Shown: in pieces, positions 1-10,545 of the stretch
Layout: every line of letters starts with the position of its first letter
Numbering within the stretch: position 1 is the first letter of the stretch
Assembly: GCF_014633365.1 (NCBI RefSeq)
Contig: NC_068338.1
Coordinates: 21,152,616-21,216,615 of the forward strand
Length of the DNA: 64,000 nt
DNA from: Diospyros lotus
Lineage: Eukaryota > Streptophyta > Magnoliopsida > Ericales > Ebenaceae
Direction of reading: 5' to 3'
Position numbers and translations under genes: made by a program
Notes under the pieces: model-generated
What the model saw: the letters and a program-made list of their open reading frames with translations, nothing else
Told to the model about the DNA's origin: nothing
Database searches by the model: none

Positions 1-2117
1 TTGGGGCATATTATATCGGAGGAAGGGGTTAAAACATACCCCAGCAAGGTCACAACAATGGTGGAGTGGCCAAGGCCTGGATCCGTAAGAGAACTGAGGG
101 GATTCTTGGGGTTAACAGGCTACTACCGGAAATTTATAAGGCATTATGGGGTAATTATCAGGCCTCTGACAAATCTATTGAAGAAAGATGGGTTCCATTG
201 GAATCCCCAAGCAGAAGCAACCTTCTTGACTCTCAAAAAAGCAATGACCCAAGCACCAGTATTGGCTCTACCCGATTTCTCCAAACAATTCATAGTAGAG
301 ACGGATGCTTGTGACAAAGGAATAAGGGCGATACTAATGCAGGAGGGAAGACCTATTGCCTATATCAGTCAGGCTCTGGGACCTAAGCATTTGGGGTGGA
401 GTGTGTATGAGGAGCTGCTAGCAGTACTAAAGGCCATAGACAAATGGAGGCATTATTTAGAAGGTAACCCTTTTGTGATTAAAACAAATCATGAGTCTTA
501 GATTCCTATCCCAGCAAAGATTACAGTCCCAGCTACAGAAGAAAGGGGTATCCAAGCTCATAGGGCTGGATTATACCATACTCTTACCACAATGAGAAGG
601 AAAATATAGTGGCGGACGCCCTATCCAAAAGGGAGGATAGAGACAAGGAAGGCCAATGCCACGCTATCACAGCAGTGGTGCCAGAATGGATGAAAGAAGT
701 GGTGCAAAGTTACAAGAATACTAAGTGTGTGAAAGAACTCTTAACCAAATTGGCAATACAAACTACAAACGAGAAAGGTTACTCACTGTCCAGCGGCCTC
801 ATCAGATTTCAAGGTAGACTGGTGGTGGGAGATGATAAAGGGTTGAAAGAAAAGATATTGCGGTCACTGCATTGCTCACCTTTAGGGGGTCATTCCGGGA
901 TACGAGCTACCTACCACAAGGTCAAACAATTGTTCTTTTGGCCAAAATAAAAGCAAGACGTGGTAGAATTTGTGTTAGCATGTGAGACGTGCCAAAGATG
1001 TAAGCATGAGCAAGTGCCATATCTAGGCATGTTGCAGCCTTTAGAGGTTCCAGAACATGCATGGGAAGGTATATCTATGGATTTTGTGGAGGGGTTACCA
1101 AAATCTGAAGGCAAAGACGTGATTCTAGTGGTGGTGGACAGACTAACAAAATTTGGGCACTTTATCAACCTCACGCACCCCTTCTCTGCCCACGAGGTGG
1201 CTAGGATTTTCATGAATTTAGTGGTAAAGCTACACGGGGTCCCTAAGATAATAGTATCAGATAAGGATAAAATATTCAGTAGTAATTTCTGGCAAGAATT
1301 GTTCAAGAAACTGGGAGTTGGGTTGCAGCTATCTACCTCCTACCACCCTCAAACCGATGGCCAAATGGAGAGGGTTAACCAATGTCTCGAAGCATACCTA
1401 AGGTGCATGTGTTTTACAAGGCCCAAGAGTTGGAACCGATGGCTGCCGCTAGCCTAGTGGTGGTACATCTCCTATTTTCATAGTGCCATCAAGAGAAGTC
1501 CTTTCGAGGCTGTGTTTGGATACAAACCCCCTTTACTGTCGGCTATAGCTAGCACTTCTTCTAGCCTGGTAGCAATAGAGCAGTACTTACAACAAAGGAA
1601 GGATATGTTCTCTGTTCTAAAGAAGGAATTGGCTGGTGCTCAAAACAGGATGAAACAAGCAGCGGATAAGAGGAGAAGGGACAAGACTTTTGAGATTGGG
1701 GACAAGGTGTTCCTTAAGGTTAGAAGGTCTTTATAGCAACCGCTCACTTCCACACTGGCATCAAAGCTCAGTCCCAAGTACTTTGGGCTCTATGTCATTG
1801 AAGCTAGAGTAGGAAAAGTAGCCTACAAGTTAAGGTCACCTGAAAGAATAAACATGCACCCAGCGTTTCACGTGTCACTTCTCAAGAAATCCCTTGATCT
1901 AGGGGCCACCAGCAGCCAACAACTACTGACAGCAGAAAATGAGCTTGAAGAGACCCTAGAGCCGTGGCCATCCTAGACAAGAGGGTGGTCTATCAAGGAG
2001 CAGCACCCCTAACACAAGTTCTAGTCCAATGGTTGCAATTACAATCAAACCATACTACATGGGAGTACCTACCTGAGTTGTTGACAAGGTTCCCACGAGT
2101 GGCCGGCCTACTGTGAA
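1..2117 (+). pseudogene. Gyp1 pol fragment: RT C-terminus, RNase H, integrase, chromodomain-like tail (Ty3/gypsy)
   Basis: This is the 3' half of a Ty3/gypsy pol polyprotein; the window opens inside it. The first 501 bases read the RT thumb/connection (GYYRKFIRHYG) and the RNase H start (ETDACDKGIRAILMQ). A frameshift between 501 and 609 leads into the integrase frame. That frame shows an HHCC-type zinc region (HSG..., then CETCQRC near 985-1005), a catalytic core (MDFVEGLP about 1077, SDKDKIF about 1257, HPQTDGQMERVNQ about 1343-1380) and a C-terminal segment ending in a chromodomain-like stretch (VLVQWLQ...TTWEYLPEL, about 2022-2080). Stops at 948-950, 1455-1457 and 1734-1736, plus a second frameshift near 1968, show it is dead. 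The tail suggests a chromovirus, but I cannot fix the lineage. Confidence 0.9.
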
Positions 2118-2141
2118 GGATTCTTGGGGACAAGAATGTAA

Positions 2142-2158
2142 TTGAAGGGGGGGGAGAA
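2142..2158 (+). other. Gyp1 polypurine tract
   Basis: A G-rich run directly precedes the TG that opens the 3' LTR, just after the pol stop. This is the expected position of the plus-strand primer of an LTR retrotransposon. Confidence 0.7.
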
Positions 2159-2566
2159 TGTCACAACCCCATGGGCTGTTTTGTAATTTTTAATTGCATT
2201 TTAAATTTTCAGTTGTAGAATTGGAGGGAGCTAACCGATTCTATTAGTGGCTTTACCATAATACCCTCGGGTGCATGTAAACCATGAGGAATAGCCTATA
2301 TAAGGCTCTTAAGCGGGAGGATGGGAATTCATTGTGGAATGAGAATTGAATTCTTTCCCTCTAATTTTCTCTCTCTAATCTCTTCTCTCACTTTCCCTCC
2401 CAAATTCTTTTTCTGATCTCTCTCTCTTTCTCTTCTCAAATAGTCGAACTCAAGCCTCTTTCTCGAGGCTTGACTGGCAGCCGTTAAATCATAACTTTCT
2501 CCCATTCACCAGCTGCTCCCTCTCTTAGGTGCAAGCCCTCCCATTATCCTTTGGCATCATCTACAC
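2159..2566 (+). repeat. Gyp1 3' LTR (right border approximate)
   Basis: The sequence begins TGTCACAACCCC right after the polypurine tract. It contains a TATA-like region with a short leader (agcctatataaggctc, about 2293) and then pyrimidine-rich CT tracts, as in U3/R. The right border is not certain; CATCTACACA near 2566 is my best guess. The 5' LTR lies outside the window, so no TSD can be checked. Confidence 0.6.
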
Positions 2567-2768
2567 AACCTAAGGGCTCCACCAGCCAAACATTAACAAC
2601 AATCATTACAGTACATTTATGGCTTGAACCTTCAAGCATTAACAACACATGCTTGACTCAATACTTTCATGTAACATTCCCACATTATGCACGCATATCA
2701 TGAACACGTCATTTTATGCATTAGGCTTCCATAAAATCATTTCATGCATAATATCAACATATAGTAAC
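2567..2768. repeat. AT-rich flank of CopA, probably a gypsy-type LTR fragment (-)
   Basis: No gene here. Together with 27542-27807 and 32852-33394, this looks like one minus-strand gypsy-type LTR of about 1 kb that was split by CopA and then by CopD. Its far end (33394, ...GTGTCACA) would be the LTR start read on the minus strand. I could not find the left border or a TSD. Confidence 0.35.
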
Positions 2769-3021
2769 TATTAGAAGATACAGTTTCCTTTCCTAGGAAA
2801 GTATATTTTTGGTTGTTTATACTACAGGCTATTAAGGATTTGATTCAGTTTATTTTTTTCATTATTTGTTTCCTGATTTTCAGTAGATTCAATTATAGGA
2901 AATTAGGTTTAGGCAATTTCCTATTTTATAGATTAGGTTTCTATTCTATTCTTCATTTACCAACTGTATATATTTAGGGAGTGCTTCCCTATAGATTGGA
3001 TTACTAGTTTACTTTTGAATA
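2769..3021 (+). repeat. CopA 5' LTR
   Basis: It matches 27277-27536 along its length (ttagaa...ttcctaggaaa...ttggattact...tttacttttgaa). It is followed immediately by a tRNA-iMet-type primer site. Confidence 0.85.
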
Positions 3022-3035
3022 TGGTATCAGAGCCC
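3022..3035 (+). other. CopA primer-binding site (tRNA-iMet type)
   Basis: TGGTATCAGAGCCC starts directly at the end of the 5' LTR. It is complementary to the 3' end of plant initiator tRNA-Met, the usual copia primer. Confidence 0.9.
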
Positions 3036-3152
3036 TAGGTTTGTATTCCTGGAATCGGGCACTGCTTTTGTTCTTTCTTCTTGGTTATGCAACTTTGGTA
3101 ACCAATAACGTCCTCCAATCCACTTTAGTATCACCCTTAAACTCGTGGAATC

Positions 3153-3574
3153 ATGATGGACATAACCGAGTCGAGCAATATAACAAAGGCACTTTTCGTT
3201 GAAAGTAATGACACGACTTCAAGTGGGGACTTGCGTGACATTTAGGCAGCATATGGACTGAATGGAAATAATTACTTGAAGTGGTCTTAGTTAATCCACA
3301 TGTTTCTGAAAGGCAGAAGGAAGCTAGGTCACCTACTCGGAACCGGGCCTAAGAAGGATGATCCTACATATGCAACCAGAGATGAGGAAGACTCGTTGGT
3401 AATGTCTTGGTTGTGGAACTCCATGCTACCAGAAATCAATGACACAGTTATGCTCTTGGGCACTGTTAAGGAGATTTGGGACGCAATCAAACTCATATAT
3501 TCCAAAGTTCATGATGCTGCTCAGATTTATGAGATCAAGATGAAAGTAGCATCCACCAAGCAAGGATCTCAGTC
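3153..3574 (+). pseudogene. CopA gag, N-terminal part
   Basis: It starts at an ATG about 120 bases after the primer site. It reads the copia gag N-terminus, including a YLKWS-like segment that is interrupted by a stop, followed by LLGTVKEIWDAIKLIYSKV. It is cut at 3574 by SoloLTR-1 and resumes at 5265 after the duplicated CRGTC-type target. The parallel gag in CopC (15544-16480) shows what the uninterrupted order should be. Several stops make it non-functional. Confidence 0.75.
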
Positions 3575-5264
3575 TATGGCACCCCCGGCCACACCTTCGG
3601 GGTGCCACCATAACCCATAGTTACAACCATGGCCACTGGCCAAATTTGAAGGTCGGCTATGCCCCAACAAGTTTGGGCGCCCTGGGTGGGATCCAAGTTT
3701 CGTCGCCTTCCCTTACTGAGAACTTGAGCCCCAAGAGAAAATAGCTAGTGGAGGGCACTTGAATCTCCGTCGAGCTATGCGCTTGAATTCTCAGAGCTGT
3801 TACAGAGACATAATGAGATCATGAGAGCAAATTTACATAAAATCCATAATTTCCTAGCAAATAGTCAAAACCCAAACCATATGCTTAGTACTCGTTCACC
3901 TCACACATACTTATTACAAACTATAAAAATAACCGTATAACTCATGTCCCAAATGACAAAATAAACAATTATATGGAACCTCAACCCACCAGCAGCTAGA
4001 CTGCTCAGAACAAGATGCCATCACAGCCCTTTATTAGCATCCAACAGTGATGCATCCACCACCATCACCTTTCTCTTGCTACGGGCTATCTACAAGGTTA
4101 GCTATAGGGGGGGGGGGGGGGGAGTCTCAAGACTCAGTAAAGGCAATATGTAAAATAGCAAATCATAGCTCATAACAAACATAAAAAAATATGAAGTGAA
4201 TCATGCATGCAGGGTTGTTCACCTCATCCATCCTAGACTCTTGGTGACCCCATATGATTTTCCATGGACCCTAACACGAGCTTTGTATAGTCCCCAAAAT
4301 CTATAGCCTCATGCCTAATCACTCCCCTATCATCATATGCAAGTCATGACAATATAATTTGCACAGAAAACATATAAACCCTTACACAGTAATATCTATT
4401 GCCTTCCTTGGCAATTCCTCTAAGTCGTTAGAATCACCAACGTCACGCTTCAAAATTTCTCTAACAACAATTAAACTCAATAAGTAAAAAGAACTATTTA
4501 AATAAGTACCACTAGACCCAAATGTATCTAATACCAGATATATCTTATTTATTTTGCTCCTTAGCTTGCTTTCTTCCTTCTAATCCCTCCTTAAATTCAC
4601 GTTGGCCTTCTCCTTTCTAATTTCCCCTCTTTCTAATTTTCCCTTTACTTGCTCTCCACTATTTATAGCCAATTTACACACATTTCAGCCACAATTAAAG
4701 CATTCCACGTCTTCTTAAAATCCTATAATCCTATGCCTTTCCCTTAAATTTCTAAACTTTTCCTTAATTTTCTACAACTTTTTGATTTAAGGAGGGAATC
4801 TTGCAAAAGTGGCAGCAGCATCATCATGAATTAGGGAGATGTGCTTGCAGAAAAGAAATAAAATAATGCATTAGGTGGCAGCCTTCTTCAGTAAAAAAAA
4901 TCCAGCCTTGCTCCCACAAAAAATCGAATCCGCAACTTGCAAGCAAATACCTATCCTCATGCGCACCACCACCAGTCTGCAAGCTTCCTCATTATATATA
5001 TGTGCCACAATTAATTATATACTAATCTAGATCCTAGTTTCTGAAATTACATTTAAACCCTAGAAATTCGATAACTTCCAATCACTTTCCCATTCAAAAA
5101 TATAATAAATTTAATGTCTTCCATTAAATTCCTCAAAGCCACAAATCACCAATAAAACACAGATAATTATAATTTCTCCCATTAAAATCCTCAAACTCTC
5201 AAATAACCAATAAATCATCATAGCCCCATAAATTAATTCTTTCCTAAGATACCAGGGTGTTACA
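3575..5264 (-). repeat. SoloLTR-1: gypsy-type solo LTR inside CopA gag
   Basis: This 1690-bp insertion interrupts CopA gag exactly where related elements read continuously. It is flanked by an imperfect 5-bp TSD (cagtc 3570-3574, cggtc 5265-5269). Read on the minus strand it begins TGTAACACCCTGG, a typical plant Ty3/gypsy LTR start. No internal region or coding potential is visible, so it is probably an LTR-LTR recombinant. It contains a G homopolymer at about 4109-4121. Confidence 0.7.
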
Positions 5265-5789
5265 CGGTCAATCATTGAATATGCCAACCTTTTGCAAATC
5301 TTGTGGCAAGAGATGAACCATTATCAATGCATTTAGATGAAGTGCAGCGATGATTCTGCCTTACAAAAAATGTTTGTTGAAAAAGAAAGAATTTATGACT
5401 TTCTTGCTGAATTAAATCTGGAGTTCGATGCAGTTAGAGTGTAAATCCTTGGAAAGGAAGACCTGCCTTCCCTAAATGAGACCATCACAACTGTGTGTGC
5501 TGAGGAAGGATGAAAAGGAGTGATGCTTGAGACAATCGTTGCAAACAGTTCAACTCTTGCAACTGTGAAGAATCCTGACTCGGACAAGCAACCTAGAGAG
5601 AATAAGAAGCCATCTGATTCATCAAAAGTGAACAACAAGGACTCTCTATGGTATACCTATTGCAGGAAGCCCCATCATACCATAGAAAAGTGTCGGAAGC
5701 TTCATGGTAAGCCTCCTAAGAATGGACAACCAAGAGGACATAGACAGGTCTATGTGGCTCGTATATAGAAGCCAGCTAAAGGAAGACCT
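5265..5789 (+). pseudogene. CopA gag, C-terminal part with zinc knuckle
   Basis: Gag resumes after SoloLTR-1 (SIIEYANLLQILWQEM-like), runs through FLAELNLEFDAVRV and reaches a CCHC knuckle: CRKPHHTIEKC with the first Cys of the motif two residues upstream (about 5660-5695). The knuckle pattern CX2CX4HX4C is intact. Stops at about 5442 and 5511 break the frame. The reading stops at 5789 where GagX is inserted; the next 41 bases of CopA are at 9174-9214. Confidence 0.75.
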
Positions 5790-6104
5790 TGTCATGACCC
5801 TAGGGTTTAGCTAGGGTTTAGGAAGGAATTTGGATAAGAATTAAGAGGAAGGGAGAGCAGAAAGGGAGGGAAGGAAGAATAGGACATAATTGAGGGAGAG
5901 AGAGAGAAAAGCCGTGGGAGAGTATTGAGAGAGGGAATTGAGATTCAAATCATTCATTCCTTTCTCTAACTACTCAAGCCTATTTATAGGCTTACAATTG
6001 AAGATGCTAACAACAACAACATAAAATGCAACTAATGCAACTAATAAGGAAAACACATGACATGTATTACTAATATATCCTTGGGGTTCCTTGGGGTCAT
6101 GACA
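5790..6104 (-). repeat. GagX 3' LTR
   Basis: It begins TGTCATGACCC and ends GGGGTCATGACA, so the LTR has an unusually long terminal inverted repeat of about 11 bp. A TATA-like palindrome (cctatttatagg) lies near 5970. The copy at 8859-9173 is nearly identical. Confidence 0.9.
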
Positions 6105-6121
6105 ATCCCCACCCCTTCAAA
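6105..6121 (-). other. GagX polypurine tract
   Basis: On the minus strand GAAGGGGTGGGGAT lies directly before the 3' LTR, at the expected place for the plus-strand primer. Confidence 0.75.
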
Positions 6122-6183
6122 CAATTCTTGTCCCCAAGAATTGATAGTTGTTGACCCCATTCCTCAACCGATTCCAGCCCTAG

Positions 6184-6924
6184 CTATCTGGTTTCTTCTT
6201 CGCCTTTTCTTGTGCTTATCTCGTATCTTCTTTTTCTTTTGCCTTTTCGTGTCTTTTCCTTTAAAAACATTAGTACTATGACTTGCTGCAACAGCAAGTC
6301 CAGCCATCCCCTCATCCTGATTTCCATGGAGAATGCTTCCAATTGATCCGTTATAACTGCAACCATATCATTTCCATTCATAGAAAGGAACTCCAACTTC
6401 GTTGCAAGCCAAAATTTGAATCGGCATTGCAGCTCTCCAACTGAAAGAGGAATAAACAAAACAGCAAGAATTTTGTTCCCCTCAACGGAAATTTCTTCCA
6501 AGCATAAGCAGCCTCTGTTAATCTCTAACCAACCTTGAATTGTACTCCAATGGCCATTAACTTTAATTAAAGCACCCTTTGAAGTAACAGCAAGACTATC
6601 ACTTACAGCAGCTGCAGGATTGTGCAAGTCCTCAACCTCCTGCTTCTTCCTTTGGTCCAAGTCCTCGTTACGTGGCTGTCTTTCATCATTGGCACGGAAC
6701 CTATCAGCAACGTCATCCTCATATTCCGAAGTTACTCCATTCGTTTCCTGCAAATATAAGCTGTAATTTTCGCTAATATCCATGTCTGATCTCTCTTTAT
6801 TGCTGGAGTTTTCAGTTTTAATTGGCCAGTCCAGCTCCAAATTTTCCTCAGATTCCTGCTGGTCATAATTTGCAGTCTTAGAAGCTCCCTCAATCAGTTG
6901 GCTGCCCTTAATATAACTGTTAGG
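6184..6924 (-). CDS. GagX second ORF, function unknown, downstream of an in-frame TAG
   Basis: This 246-codon open frame is in the same frame as gag and separated from it by a single TAG (6925-6927). There is no good ATG at its start, so it would need readthrough or reinitiation. The first half is acidic and hydrophilic (ERSDMDISENY, EDDVADRF, DLDQRKKQEVEDL). The middle is mixed, with GHWSTIQGWLEINRGCL and aromatic/hydrophobic strands. The end is strongly basic (KEKTRKGKRKRR). I see no protease, RT, integrase or zinc-knuckle motif, and I do not recognise the family. It could be a decayed gag extension, a captured host fragment or an accessory protein. An open frame of this length in a 2.75-kb internal region is notable. 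Confidence 0.5.
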   Translation of the reverse strand, partial: PNSYIKGSQLIEGASKTANYDQQESEENLELDWPIKTENSSNKERSDMDISENYSLYLQETNGVTSEYEDDVADRFRANDERQPRNEDLDQRKKQEVEDLHNPAAAVSDSLAVTSKGALIKVNGHWSTIQGWLEINRGCLCLEEISVEGNKILAVLFIPLSVGELQCRFKFWLATKLEFLSMNGNDMVAVITDQLEAFSMEIRMRGWLDLLLQQVIVLMFLKEKTRKGKRKRRYEISTRKGEEETR

Positions 6925-7728
6925 CTACAACTCTTGCTTTCTAAAAATGGCTTTCAAAGCGAGTTCCTGCAGCCTTGCTCTCTCGGCTGCCTCTTTCACA
7001 GTTGTCGGCATCATCATTCTGACCATTGACCTTAGTTTGTCTTTCAAACCACTAATAAATCTTGATACAAAATAGTGCTCTGTTAGAGTTGGCTGAGCAC
7101 TCCACAATAGGGACCTTAATTCCTCAAATCTATCCCAATAATTTGTCACCGATCCCTCCTGAATTAATTTGTTGAACTCCTTAGTCACCTTAATCATGTT
7201 CTTCTTCATCCCAAATTGGTCATGTAAATTTCCAGCGAGATCAGTCCACTTGATCTCCCCTTTCCTAGACATTGGAGTATGATTGGAAGTGTGGGAAGAT
7301 GAACATCTTACTTGAATTTCCGATTTCAAGGCCTGTAGTTCCCTTGCTTCTTGCAAGCCATAGGTCATAGGAAGGGTGCCATGTTTGGGCAAACTTGGAT
7401 CAGCAGCCCGGGGAGGAAAATCTGGTGACAGCATGTTGAACATGTTGTTGATCCGCTCGACATGTTGCTTCATCATCTTCTGATGCCTCTCCAAGTCTCT
7501 CTGCACTCTTTCTTGAGAGGTAGCTAGTCCCCAACGCATGTTTGCTTTGCTGGCTGCATTATCCTCCCAGCTGTGGGTCATTGCCTTCTGCGTGACCTTA
7601 TATTCCCTAGCTCCAAAATTCAGCTGTTGCTGCTGCCTTCGATAATCACTTGATCTTAGTCGCCACCAAGAACAATCTTCAGGTCCGATTCTTCTTCGTA
7701 GAACTTCTTGAATTTGCCGAAATTTCAA
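6925..7728 (-). CDS. GagX gag-like protein (retrotransposon gag domain)
   Basis: The open frame is 267 codons from the nearest upstream stop. The first ATG is at 7581-7579, giving about 218 residues. The N-terminal part is charged and coiled-coil-like (SQERVQRDLERHQKMMKQHVERI). The second half matches the capsid-like retrotransposon gag pattern: KWTDLAGNLHDQFG, then EFNKLIQEGSVTNYWDRFEELRSLL, then FISGLKDKLRSMVRMM and a KEAAERARLQE helix. No CCHC knuckle follows. The product would form the virus-like particle. The frame ends at TAG 6925-6927, after which the same frame stays open to 6184. Confidence 0.75.
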   Translation of the reverse strand: MKFRQIQEVLRRRIGPEDCSWWRLRSSDYRRQQQQLNFGAREYKVTQKAMTHSWEDNAASKANMRWGLATSQERVQRDLERHQKMMKQHVERINNMFNMLSPDFPPRAADPSLPKHGTLPMTYGLQEARELQALKSEIQVRCSSSHTSNHTPMSRKGEIKWTDLAGNLHDQFGMKKNMIKVTKEFNKLIQEGSVTNYWDRFEELRSLLWSAQPTLTEHYFVSRFISGLKDKLRSMVRMMMPTTVKEAAERARLQELALKAIFRKQEL

Positions 7729-8858
7729 GAATCACTGTCCAATCCATTTCGTCACCTGCTGTGGTTTGACCATCCCAATTCCAAGCCGCAAAGCTTGAGT
7801 AACGATGCAGTAGCTGAGAATCAGCTGCTGCAATTCTGCCTTCTAATAATTTGCTTCGTCTACTATTTCCGAACCCGACCGCTCCTGCCTTTCACCTCAA
7901 TCACATGCAATGAGTTTGCTGAAATCAAACTGATTTAAGGCTAGCCCAGTGGAGTCGGAATCGCTCGGCCACCGTGCATGGAAATACAAAATGTTGAACA
8001 AGACTAGCAGGAACGAGTCCCAGAATGATGCCAATCTCTGTAAAAACTTACTGTATATCGTCGGAATTCATTGCTCAACTCCCAAACCTACTGCCAAGGA
8101 TTGTGGCGCCTTCTCTACTCACCGAATCTAAGTAATTCTTGATTGCCACCCAATCACCATCCACTATCTCGCTTCTGAAGCACTTCCGCTGCGTAACTCC
8201 TCTTCCTATCCAGTTTAAGTTTGTCACTGAAATCAATTGCATATGGCCGCGCATGTAGATCCGATCCTCCCGTTCTGTATCAAATTCGTTGCGGCTCGGC
8301 TTCCTATTCTTCCGAATTCAATACCTCTAATCCGCAATTGAATTGCCGATCAGAGCCTACAGTCCGCAAGAACTTGTTTCTCACAGTCACCCTCCTGCTT
8401 TGTGTCCGTAGCCAAGACAGCCTTCAATTTCCGAACCTAACACTACGGTTTTGCCCATTGTCAAACTCGCTTGCGTCTTCTTGTCATCACTACAAATTCA
8501 AGACCGCTGGACTTACTTCCACGCCGTGCCTTAACCACTCGCCAATCACAGGGATCCGTAATCACCGAAATTTCACTTATCTCTGCCTTGGCTGACAATC
8601 GCTGAAATCTGCTTCACTTAGATCCATCGAGATCTGGATCTACTTCGCCTCCAATTTTGGACTTGATTAACTCAATCAAGTCAGCCGAAAATTTCCCCCA
8701 GACTGAACCGCACTCTGATGTTCAGCAATCGTTATTTCCTCTTCCACTTCACCCTAGTTTCGTCACTAGGACTCATGAAGCAGCCTAGAGTAGATTCTGC
8801 AGCCTAGTGTCTCGATTGATTGAAATCACAACCGAGGAACGACGTCTCTGATACCAAA
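7729..8858 (-). other. GagX leader between primer site and gag
   Basis: About 1.1 kb separates the 5' LTR from gag. It has no convincing gene. Open frames on the opposite strand here (7708-7938, 8221-8595) have no recognisable domains. Leaders of this length are common in plant gypsy elements and usually hold packaging signals. Confidence 0.6.
8846..8858 (-). other. GagX primer-binding site (tRNA-iMet type)
   Basis: Read on the minus strand, TTTGGTATCAGAG directly follows the 5' LTR end (...GGTCATGACA). The TGGTATCAGAG core is complementary to initiator tRNA-Met. Confidence 0.85.
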
Positions 8859-9173
8859 TGTCATGACCCTAGGGTTTAACTAGGGTTTAGGAAGGAATTT
8901 GGATAAGAATTAAGAGGAAGGGAGAGCAGAAAGGGAGGGAAGGAAGAATAGAACATAATTGAGGGAGAGAGAGAGAAAAGCCGTGGGAGAGTATTGAGAG
9001 AGGGAATTGAGATTCAAATCATTCATTCCTTTCTCTAACTACTCAAGCCTATTTATAGGCTTACAATTGAAGATGCTAACAACAACAACATAAAATGCAA
9101 CTAATGCAACTACTAAGGAAAACACATGACATGTATTACTAATATATCCTTGGCGTTCCTTGGGGTCATGACA
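8859..9173 (-). repeat. GagX 5' LTR
   Basis: Same length (315 bp) and nearly the same sequence as 5790-6104, with TGTCATGACC...GGTCATGACA ends. It drives transcription on the minus strand, opposite to ECM29. Confidence 0.9.
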
Positions 9174-9214
9174 GACCCCAAGAACAATTAAGTCCAGTAG
9201 AGCTCAATAGGGAG

Positions 9215-9537
9215 TGTCAACGATGAAGGATCGGATCTTATCCTTATTCTCCGACAAGATCAAATCAGCGTTGATTGGCAGTGATTATTATTTGTTGCCT
9301 AAAACATTGAATGTATCTTCTGGAAGATGGATTGCTGTATATTTCTATTAGTGGTTGTATCTTTCCATTATTTGTTGTATCCTATAGTTGTATAGGTTTC
9401 CAAAATCAGGTTTGGAAACTTGCTTATTTGGTTTCTTAGAAACTCCCTCATTTAGTAGGAAGTCTTGTATATAGTTTGATCTACCCTTCAAAGGGGAATA
9501 AGATCGAAAAACCTTCTTTACCACATCTTTCTCAACA
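9215..9537 (+). repeat. CopB 5' LTR
   Basis: It starts TGTCAACGATGAAGG and ends CTCAACA before the primer site. It matches the 3' LTR at 14018-14533, except that the latter holds a 184-bp MITE. Confidence 0.9.
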
Positions 9538-9550
9538 TGGTATCAGAGCC
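9538..9550 (+). other. CopB primer-binding site (tRNA-iMet type)
   Basis: TGGTATCAGAGCC lies immediately downstream of the LTR end. Confidence 0.9.
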
Positions 9551-9617
9551 ATAGGATCTTAAGTCACCATTTTTTTGAGACAATCGTGGCCTTCATCAAT
9601 CTTCTTCATGAGACAAT

Positions 9618-10540
9618 ATGTCTACCACCCAAAACCCTATACTAGACTCAGTTGATTCCAGCAATACGACAGAAATGTCGTTTGCTGGAACCAATAGTGG
9701 GGGCTCATGGGGGAGAATTATAGAACCTTCAAGCAGCTTACCAATTCAATGGTAGAACTACTTGAAGTGGTCCCAGTTTATCTACACATTCCTAAAGGGA
9801 AAGGGGAAGCTCAATCATTTATTGGGATGAGAAAGATTCCCTGGTGATGTCCTGGCTATGGTACTCCATGGTTCCATAGATCAGCGATACGGTGATGTTC
9901 TTAACAACAACCAAGGACATTTGGGAGCCAATAAAGCTTATCTACTCCAAGGTTCGTGATGTGGCACAGATCTATGAGATAAGGGCTAAAGTGGCAACCA
10001 CCAAGCAAGGTATAAGGTCCACCACAAAGTATGCAAACCTGTTCCAAACTCTATGGCAAGAACTGGACCATTACCAATTCTTGAAGATGAAGTGCAGTGA
10101 GGATGCTGCATTACATAAAAGGTTTGTGGAGAAGGAGAGGATGTATGACTTCCTAGCTGGGCTCAACATAGAGTTTGATGCGGTAAGGGTACAAATCCTT
10201 GGTAAGGAGGATTTGCCTTCCTTGAATGAAGTTATTTCCATGGTTCGTGCAGAAGGAGGAGGAAGGGGAGTTATGCTCGAAACTTCCCCAGGGGAAAGCT
10301 CTGCCTTGGTGTCATTGAAAGCTCATAATCAGAGTGAAGGGCCTAGAGAAGAGAAGAAAGTTGTGGACAGAGACTCTCTATGGTGTACCTATTGCAAAAA
10401 GCCTAGGCCCACCATAGAGAAATGTTAGAAGCTCCATGGAAGGCCACCCAAAGGAGGACCATCAAGGAGACAAGGGCAAGGACATGTGTACATGGCCAGC
10501 AACCTCCAACAACTTGAACAGAAAGATTCAGAATAGGGAG
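9618..10540 (+). pseudogene. CopB gag
   Basis: The ATG at 9618 begins an MSTTQNP-type N-terminus. After stops and a frameshift before 9892, the main gag body is open to 10428: KDIWEPIKLIYSKV, FQTLWQELDHYQFLKMKC, FLAGLNIEFDAVRVQILGKEDLPSLNE. The zinc knuckle near 10387-10425 reads CTYCKKPRPTIEKC, where the metal-binding His is replaced by Pro. A stop follows at 10426-10428. Gag packages RNA in virus-like particles; this one is broken. Confidence 0.85.
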
Positions 10541-10545
10541 ATGCC

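Larger units (their letters stand above)
5790..9173 (-). mobile_element. GagX: non-autonomous gypsy-like element with gag and an unknown second ORF
   Basis: Two nearly identical 315-bp LTRs (5790-6104, 8859-9173; I count about four differences) bound 2.75 kb of internal sequence. On the minus strand the order is LTR, tRNA-iMet-type primer site, a leader of about 1.1 kb, gag (7728-6925), one in-frame TAG, an open frame to 6184, polypurine tract, LTR. There is no protease, integrase or RT. The insertion into CopA gag made a 5-bp TSD (gacct 5785-5789, gaccc 9174-9178). A solo LTR of the same family is at 56965-57349. The high LTR identity makes it one of the youngest elements here. It must borrow reverse transcriptase and integrase from another element. 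Confidence 0.85.

Noticed and set aside
7708..8595. Three + strand frames in the GagX leader
   Set aside because: No domains or codon signature. They are opposite to the element's transcription and lie in its untranslated leader.
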